A stretch of DNA of 17,313 bases from CAZYVD01 sp964651045 (lineage in GTDB: Bacteria > Zhuqueibacterota > QNDG01 > DSAB01): the NCBI GenBank assembly GCA_964651045.1, contig CAZYVD010000061.1, forward strand, positions 1 through 17,313, given 5' to 3'. Of this stretch, positions 13,825 through 17,313 are shown in pieces (within the stretch, counting starts at the first letter, position 1; the number at the start of each line of letters is the position of its first letter). A program made the position numbers and the translations under genes. The notes under the pieces are model-generated. The model was given only the letters and a program-made list of their open reading frames with translations. It was not told where the DNA came from and made no database searches.

Positions 13825-16020
13825 TCATAATAAATGGAACGCAACAATAAAACCTGCCATGACTATTGAGACCATGCTCATTAACTTGATAAGGATGTTC
13901 AGACTGGGTCCTGAGGTATCTTTGAATGGATCACCAACAGTATCGCCAATTACACTTGCCTTGTGGGCATCCGATCCCTTTCCTCCCAGATTGCCCTCTT
14001 CAATAAATTTTTTGGCATTGTCCCATGCACCACCTGTATTTGCCATGAAAATTGCAAGTACAAACCCCGACGACAGGGAACCAATAAGCAAGCCCATGAC
14101 TCCAGGCACGCCAAATACAACACCGATTATTATCGGTACTATAATAGCCAGAAGAGAAGGCAGGAGCATTTCACGCTGGGCACCTTTTGTAGAAATCTCC
14201 ACACACCTCTCATAATCGGGCTCTACACTCCCATCCAGAATTCCCTTGATTTCTTTAAATTGTCTTCTCACCTCATCGACCATCTTCGATGCTGCCCTTC
14301 CAACTGCATTCATCGTAAGACCACAGAACATGAATGCCATCATCGATCCAATAAACACTCCAACGATAACTTTTGGATTCATAAGATTAATCTCATAGTA
14401 TCTCATGAAGTCCATCAGAGTTGCAGAGGCAGTCTTGACAAACTCTCCATTTCCAAAACTTAATACATTCTCTCCAATTCTCAACATTCCTATCTTAATC
14501 TCTTCTATATAAGAAGAAAGAAGTGCGAGTGCTGTTAATGCAGCAGATCCAATAGCGAATCCCTTGCCTGTGGCAGCAGTCGTGTTTCCAAGTGCATCCA
14601 ATGCATCTGTACGCCTTCTTATTTCTGGCGGCAGGCCGCTCATCTCTGCATTTCCTCCGGCATTATCTGCTATTGGTCCATATGCATCGGTAGCCAGAGT
14701 TATACCAAGGGTGGAGAGCATGCCAACTGCTGCTATTCCTATGCCATAGAGACCCAATCTCATATTGGAAAAATCGAATCCTGCCGAAAAAAGAAAAGAG
14801 AGTATTGTACCTATTACTACAAAGAGAACAGGAAAAGTTGTAGAAAGCATGCCTGTACCCAATCCAGAAATAATCACGGTTGCAGGACCTGTCTTGGCAC
14901 TCTCTGCTATGGCCCGAGTTGGTTTAAAAGAATGTGAGGTATAGTACTCGGTTACTTTGCCTATGCCAATCCCTACAAATAGTCCTGTGATAATCGATCC
15001 CCAAATGCCCAATGCGTTTGGTATGTTCAGCAGTTTTAATATTAAAAGAGAAAAGACAACTATCAACACTGAACTGAGAGTAACTCCTCTGTTCAGTGAT
15101 CCCATAAGCTGCTTCTGATCAGCCTTCTCACTTGTACGAACTGCATAAATTCCAATGATCGATAGAATCGTGCCAACAGCGGCAATCAACATTGGAGCAA
15201 TTACTGCCTTAAACTGTACTGCACTCTCAGACATAAATGCCGCAGCACCAAGTGCAGCAGTTGCCAGAATGGAGCCGCAGTACGATTCATATAGATCCGC
15301 ACCCATACCGGCTACATCACCAACATTATCTCCTACATTGTCTGCTATTGCAGCCGGATTTCTTGGATCATCTTCTGGAATTCCTGCCTCTATCTTTCCT
15401 ACAAGATCTGCTCCCACATCGGCCGCCTTTGTAAATATTCCTCCCCCCACTCTTGCAAACAGAGCCTGAGTGGATGCTCCCATCCCAAATGTCAGCATTG
15501 TTGTTGTTATTATCATTAATTTATGGCCTTCTCCTCCTGCACTGCCAATAAACTTGTTCAAAATGATAAACCATATAGAGATATCTAAAAGTGCAAGTCC
15601 AACAACAACAAGACCCATTACTGCACCACTCCTAAATGCTATACGCAGACTGCTGTTTAGAGACTTTCTTGCTGCATTTGCAGTACGAGAAGAGGCATAT
15701 GTGGCAGTCTTCATTCCAAAGAAACCTGCAAGTCCAGAAAAAAATCCGCCGGTCAGAAATGCCCCCCATACCCAGTTATTCTGCACATGAAGACCATATG
15801 CAAGAAAGGCAAATGTCATTGTAATTATTAGAAATACAATGGCCACTACTTTATACTGTTGTTTTATATAGGCCATGGCACCCTTGCGCACATGATATGC
15901 TATTTTAGCCATTGTATCTGTTCCTTCGCTCTCCCTCTTCATCTGTCTAAAGAAGACAAATGCAAAAATTAAAGCGAGGATCGAACCAAATGGAATAAAC
16001 CAGAACAGATTACTCTCCAT
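13825..16020 (-). CDS. hppA: Membrane-bound K+-dependent pyrophosphatase, probably Na+-pumping
   Basis: Couples pyrophosphate hydrolysis to ion export across the inner membrane. The 731-residue protein has about 16 hydrophobic helices and the substrate motifs DVGADLVGK (201-209), EDDPRNPA and DNVGDNVGD (to 235), and a C-terminal GDTVGDPFKDTSGPSLN. The K+-dependence positions are Ala482 and Gly485 (GNTTAATGKG); K+-independent enzymes have Lys and Thr there. Glu245 in ADLYESY is at the ion-gate position of Na+-pumping enzymes (Asp-x-x-Glu), not the shifted position of plant H+ pumps. So Na+ transport is favoured, though H+ or mixed pumping cannot be excluded. AAGGAGG is 6 bases before the ATG. 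It appears to be a single-gene unit with its own promoter. Confidence 0.97.
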   Translation of the reverse strand: MESNLFWFIPFGSILALIFAFVFFRQMKRESEGTDTMAKIAYHVRKGAMAYIKQQYKVVAIVFLIITMTFAFLAYGLHVQNNWVWGAFLTGGFFSGLAGFFGMKTATYASSRTANAARKSLNSSLRIAFRSGAVMGLVVVGLALLDISIWFIILNKFIGSAGGEGHKLMIITTTMLTFGMGASTQALFARVGGGIFTKAADVGADLVGKIEAGIPEDDPRNPAAIADNVGDNVGDVAGMGADLYESYCGSILATAALGAAAFMSESAVQFKAVIAPMLIAAVGTILSIIGIYAVRTSEKADQKQLMGSLNRGVTLSSVLIVVFSLLILKLLNIPNALGIWGSIITGLFVGIGIGKVTEYYTSHSFKPTRAIAESAKTGPATVIISGLGTGMLSTTFPVLFVVIGTILSFLFSAGFDFSNMRLGLYGIGIAAVGMLSTLGITLATDAYGPIADNAGGNAEMSGLPPEIRRRTDALDALGNTTAATGKGFAIGSAALTALALLSSYIEEIKIGMLRIGENVLSFGNGEFVKTASATLMDFMRYYEINLMNPKVIVGVFIGSMMAFMFCGLTMNAVGRAASKMVDEVRRQFKEIKGILDGSVEPDYERCVEISTKGAQREMLLPSLLAIIVPIIIGVVFGVPGVMGLLIGSLSSGFVLAIFMANTGGAWDNAKKFIEEGNLGGKGSDAHKASVIGDTVGDPFKDTSGPSLNILIKLMSMVSIVMAGFIVAFHLL

Positions 16021-16060
16021 GAATATCCTCCTTAAAATTTATCTCCTGCAAATGAGATAA

Positions 16061-16089
16061 AAGATATTATAATTTAATGAGAATGTCAA
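16061..16089 (-). promoter_or_regulatory. Sigma-70-type promoter of hppA
   Basis: On the minus strand TTGACA (16084-16089, perfect) is followed by a 17-base spacer and TATCTT (16061-16066, four of six matches). The expected transcription start is near 16054, giving a leader of about 34 bases with AAGGAGG before the hppA ATG. Overlapping TATAAT-like bases lie slightly upstream at poorer spacing. Confidence 0.62.
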
Positions 16090-16143
16090 TATGGAAAAAT
16101 AGAAATTTTGGGAAATTTTAATTACGCATTGACTCAAAAATAA

Positions 16144-16252
16144 AGTAACCCCGATTTAACGGATAAGAGATCGATTTATAGCTATTATTTATCATCTAAA
16201 TAGAATGAGGCTTGAGTAGGAAACATTGCTTATCCGTTAATTCGGGGTAACT
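16144..16252. mobile_element. MITE-like element, 109 bp, with 24-bp inverted ends
   Basis: The ends 16144-16167 and 16229-16252 are inverted repeats matching at 22 of 24 positions (sharing ACCCCGA and TTAACGGATAAG). They enclose 61 AT-rich bases with no coding frame. The four bases ATAA occur directly outside both ends (16140-16143 and 16253-16256), as a target-site duplication would. Size, long terminal repeats and lack of a gene fit a miniature inverted-repeat transposable element moved by a transposase elsewhere. No IS family can be named from this alone, and the flanking 4-base match could be chance in AT-rich DNA. Confidence 0.6.
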
Positions 16253-16285
16253 ATAAGAGGAATTGAACTTGTTAAAAATTCCATT

Positions 16286-16315
16286 CTCGTTTCCAAACTG
16301 ATGTTTGGGAACGAG
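16286..16315. repeat. REP-like hairpin (CTCGTTTCCAAAC / GTTTGGGAACGAG)
   Basis: Two 13-base arms pair with a single T-G wobble around a TGAT loop. The TTTGGGAACGAG arm resembles the extragenic palindromes built on CTCGTTCCCA...TGGGAACGAG that recur in many bacterial genomes. No T-run follows, so it is not an intrinsic terminator. It lies between the MITE-like element and the coiled-coil gene. Confidence 0.65.
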
Positions 16316-16324
16316 GAGGGAATG

Positions 16325-16330
16325 TATAAT
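16325..16330 (+). promoter_or_regulatory. Possible -10 box for the coiled-coil gene
   Basis: A perfect TATAAT, preceded directly by TG, starts 64 bases before the plus-strand gene start at 16394. No good -35 is found at 16-18 bases because that region is the right arm of the REP-like hairpin. The repeat insertion could have supplied or altered the promoter. This is a weak call. Confidence 0.3.
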
Positions 16331-16393
16331 TATTTTCTTGCAATTTATATTTAAATCATTAAATTTAATACTCAGGAATTTAAGGAGAAAGCT

Positions 16394-16801
16394 ATGCCAA
16401 TTGTTACAGTAGAAAAACCCCTGAAAGATAAACTTGGAGATGACGGCGTAGACAGCCTGATTCATCTTTTAAATCAGGCACAGAGGGATCAAAAAGAGGA
16501 TGTACTGGAATTTGTTGAAAACAAATTTGAGCAGAGATTAAGCAAAGAAATTAGTAAAGTCAATAATCGGATTACTGAAGAAATCAGCAAACTGGACAAA
16601 CGAATTACTGAAGAAATTACCAAATTGGATAAACGAATTACTGAAGAAATTACCAAATTGGATAAACGAATTACTGAAGAAATTACCAAATTTGACAATA
16701 AAATTGAGCACATCCGTGCAGATATTATAAAATGGATGTTCATATTCTGGGTTGGTCAGGTTACTGTAATTGCTGGCCTGCTCTTTGCATTTTTTAAATA
16801 A
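16394..16801 (+). CDS. Tail-anchored coiled-coil protein with 11-residue repeats (DUF1640/CCDC90-like)
   Basis: A 135-residue protein with three parts. A small helical head (about 1-48) contains KPLKDKLGDDGVDSLIHLLN. A stalk (about 49-110) is built from four near-identical 11-residue units of the type ITEEITKLDKR. One C-terminal membrane segment (about 113-134) ends four residues or fewer from the C-terminus. This head-stalk-anchor plan resembles bacterial DUF1640/CCDC90-type proteins; the molecular role of bacterial members is not well established and I do not assign one. Eleven-residue spacing suits a nearly straight, oligomeric coiled coil. AAGGAG is 6 bases before the ATG. The gene is the first on the plus strand and stands alone. 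Confidence 0.8.
   Translation: MPIVTVEKPLKDKLGDDGVDSLIHLLNQAQRDQKEDVLEFVENKFEQRLSKEISKVNNRITEEISKLDKRITEEITKLDKRITEEITKLDKRITEEITKFDNKIEHIRADIIKWMFIFWVGQVTVIAGLLFAFFK
16571..16702 (+). repeat. Four tandem 33-bp units inside the coiled-coil gene
   Basis: Units start at 16571, 16604, 16637 and 16670, each beginning ATTACTGAAGAAAT. Units 2 and 3 are identical over all 33 bases; units 1 and 4 differ mainly in their second halves. Each unit encodes 11 residues, so gain or loss of a unit keeps the frame and only changes stalk length. Confidence 0.92.
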
Positions 16802-17083
16802 TCTCTTGCCACAAATTTACTTCTTTCTCACAAACTCCAGTTAAAAATTAAGGCGGCATTTTTCTAATATCTAAAACTTCTGCAGAATAGGAATCTCTCT
16901 AAAAATTAACTAAAACATTCTGGCTAAAAAAATCGAAAGAAATAAGGAACAGAACCAATCTCTTGTCAACTTTCTAATTTAAGCGCTGCGCTTGATGAAG
17001 ATCTGTATAAAATCCTTACTGATTAAATACTCCAGTCGTTTTTGCATGATTCTCTGTCTCTTCAGCATATTCATAAGTTTTTC
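16802..17083. other. Non-coding stretch with no clear feature
   Basis: About 280 AT-rich bases after the coiled-coil gene. I see no convincing gene, tRNA or intrinsic terminator. The only items are a short AAGCGC-GCGCTT palindrome near 16981-16993 and a minus-strand open frame at 16979-17074 (31 residues, Lys/Arg-rich, ending FIKRSA) without a ribosome site. That frame could be chance or a decayed gene end. Confidence 0.5.
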
Positions 17084-17112
17084 TCGACAATCCCGCTTTT
17101 TTTTATTATATT
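17084..17112 (+). promoter_or_regulatory. Sigma-70-type promoter for the secreted-protein gene
   Basis: TCGACA (17084-17089, one mismatch from TTGACA), a 17-base spacer that includes eight consecutive T, then TATATT (17107-17112, one mismatch). Transcription should start near 17119, about 80 bases before the ATG at 17201. Confidence 0.5.
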
Positions 17113-17200
17113 CTACTAACAATATTTAAAAGAGTTTTATTTCCTCCTATTAGTGATTTAAGATGTCAAATTCTTGAAATTAAGAATGGAGGATAACCTC

Positions 17201-17313
17201 ATGAAAACGCGTTTTATTTTTTATGCCTTTGTTTATTTTTTCTTTTTCCCATTTTTACTTCTCTACGCTCAATCCTCCGGACAGAAAGAACTCCCTCCAA
17301 TAGATCTATCCAG
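17201..17313 (+). CDS. N-terminus of an exported protein (partial)
   Basis: The gene runs off the right edge; 37 codons are visible. GGAGG lies 8 bases before the ATG. The first 23 residues form a signal peptide: MKTR, then a long aromatic hydrophobic core rich in Phe (FVYFFFFPFLLL), then LYA, a good signal peptidase I site before QSSGQKELPPIDLS. The mature protein is therefore periplasmic, outer-membrane or secreted. Nothing of the functional domain is visible, so no product is named. It was too short for standard ORF cutoffs but its start signals and promoter are convincing. Confidence 0.75.
   Translation, partial: MKTRFIFYAFVYFFFFPFLLLYAQSSGQKELPPIDLS

Noticed and set aside
14000..16000. 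Long plus-strand open frames opposite hppA
   Set aside because: Ala/Pro/Ser/Thr-rich shadows of the strongly conserved pyrophosphatase; no independent signals.
16196..16465. Minus-strand 89-residue open frame across the MITE and REP elements
   Set aside because: It runs through both palindromic repeats and antisense to the coiled-coil gene start, with no ribosome site or protein-like pattern.
16979..17074. Minus-strand 31-residue basic open frame ending FIKRSA
   Set aside because: No ribosome site, short and AT-rich; could be chance. Mentioned only in the description of the non-coding stretch.
1..17313. CRISPR array, tRNA, rRNA, toxin-antitoxin or phage genes
   Set aside because: No regularly spaced repeats, tRNA-like cloverleaf signals, rRNA-like conserved segments or recognisable defence/phage proteins were seen on either strand by reading.

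Overview
The window is a stretch of chromosome from a Gram-negative, lipopolysaccharide-making bacterium. It carries a KDO sugar pathway, an Lpt transport module, sigma-54 and a membrane pyrophosphatase, with fairly AT-rich DNA and strong GGAGG-type ribosome sites. The lipoprotein-like LptC, double-length LptA, cysteine (metal-type) KdsA and K+-dependent, probably Na+-pumping pyrophosphatase point away from Enterobacteria. They suggest an anaerobic or deep-branching Gram-negative lineage (delta-proteobacterial, FCB-like or a candidate phylum). No rRNA, tRNA or other phylogenetic marker is present to settle this.

Positions 1-10040 (minus strand) look like one long operon read leftward from a near-consensus sigma-70 promoter at 10012-10040: kdsB, pyrG, kdsA, a transaldolase, kdsD, lptC, lptA, lptB, rpoN, hflK and the first 17 codons of another gene. 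KdsD, KdsA and KdsB make and activate KDO, PyrG supplies the CTP that KdsB uses, and LptC/LptA/LptB move finished LPS to the outer membrane. The usual kdsC phosphatase gene between kdsD and lptC is absent, and a transaldolase sits between kdsA and kdsD.

Positions 10138-13617 (minus strand) hold a second tight gene group: a PTS EIIA-like protein with an extra C-terminal domain, a cation/proton antiporter, ribulose-phosphate 3-epimerase and a pteridine-reductase-like SDR. Rpe and the transaldolase both act around ribulose-5-phosphate, the substrate of KdsD. After a 14-bp perfect inverted repeat comes hppA (13825-16020, minus), which has its own promoter.

Positions 16021-17313 are different: a non-coding gap with a 109-bp MITE-like inverted-repeat element and a REP-like hairpin, then two plus-strand genes. 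The first encodes a tail-anchored coiled-coil protein with four 33-bp (11-residue) tandem repeats. The second, cut by the window end, encodes a secreted protein.

Most of the window is recognisable core metabolism and I do not see a clear new defence or mobile system. The items most worth a second look are the EIIA-antiporter pair, the Gln-for-His change in Rpe, the missing kdsC, the palindrome over the kdsB promoter, and the repeat elements in the divergent region.
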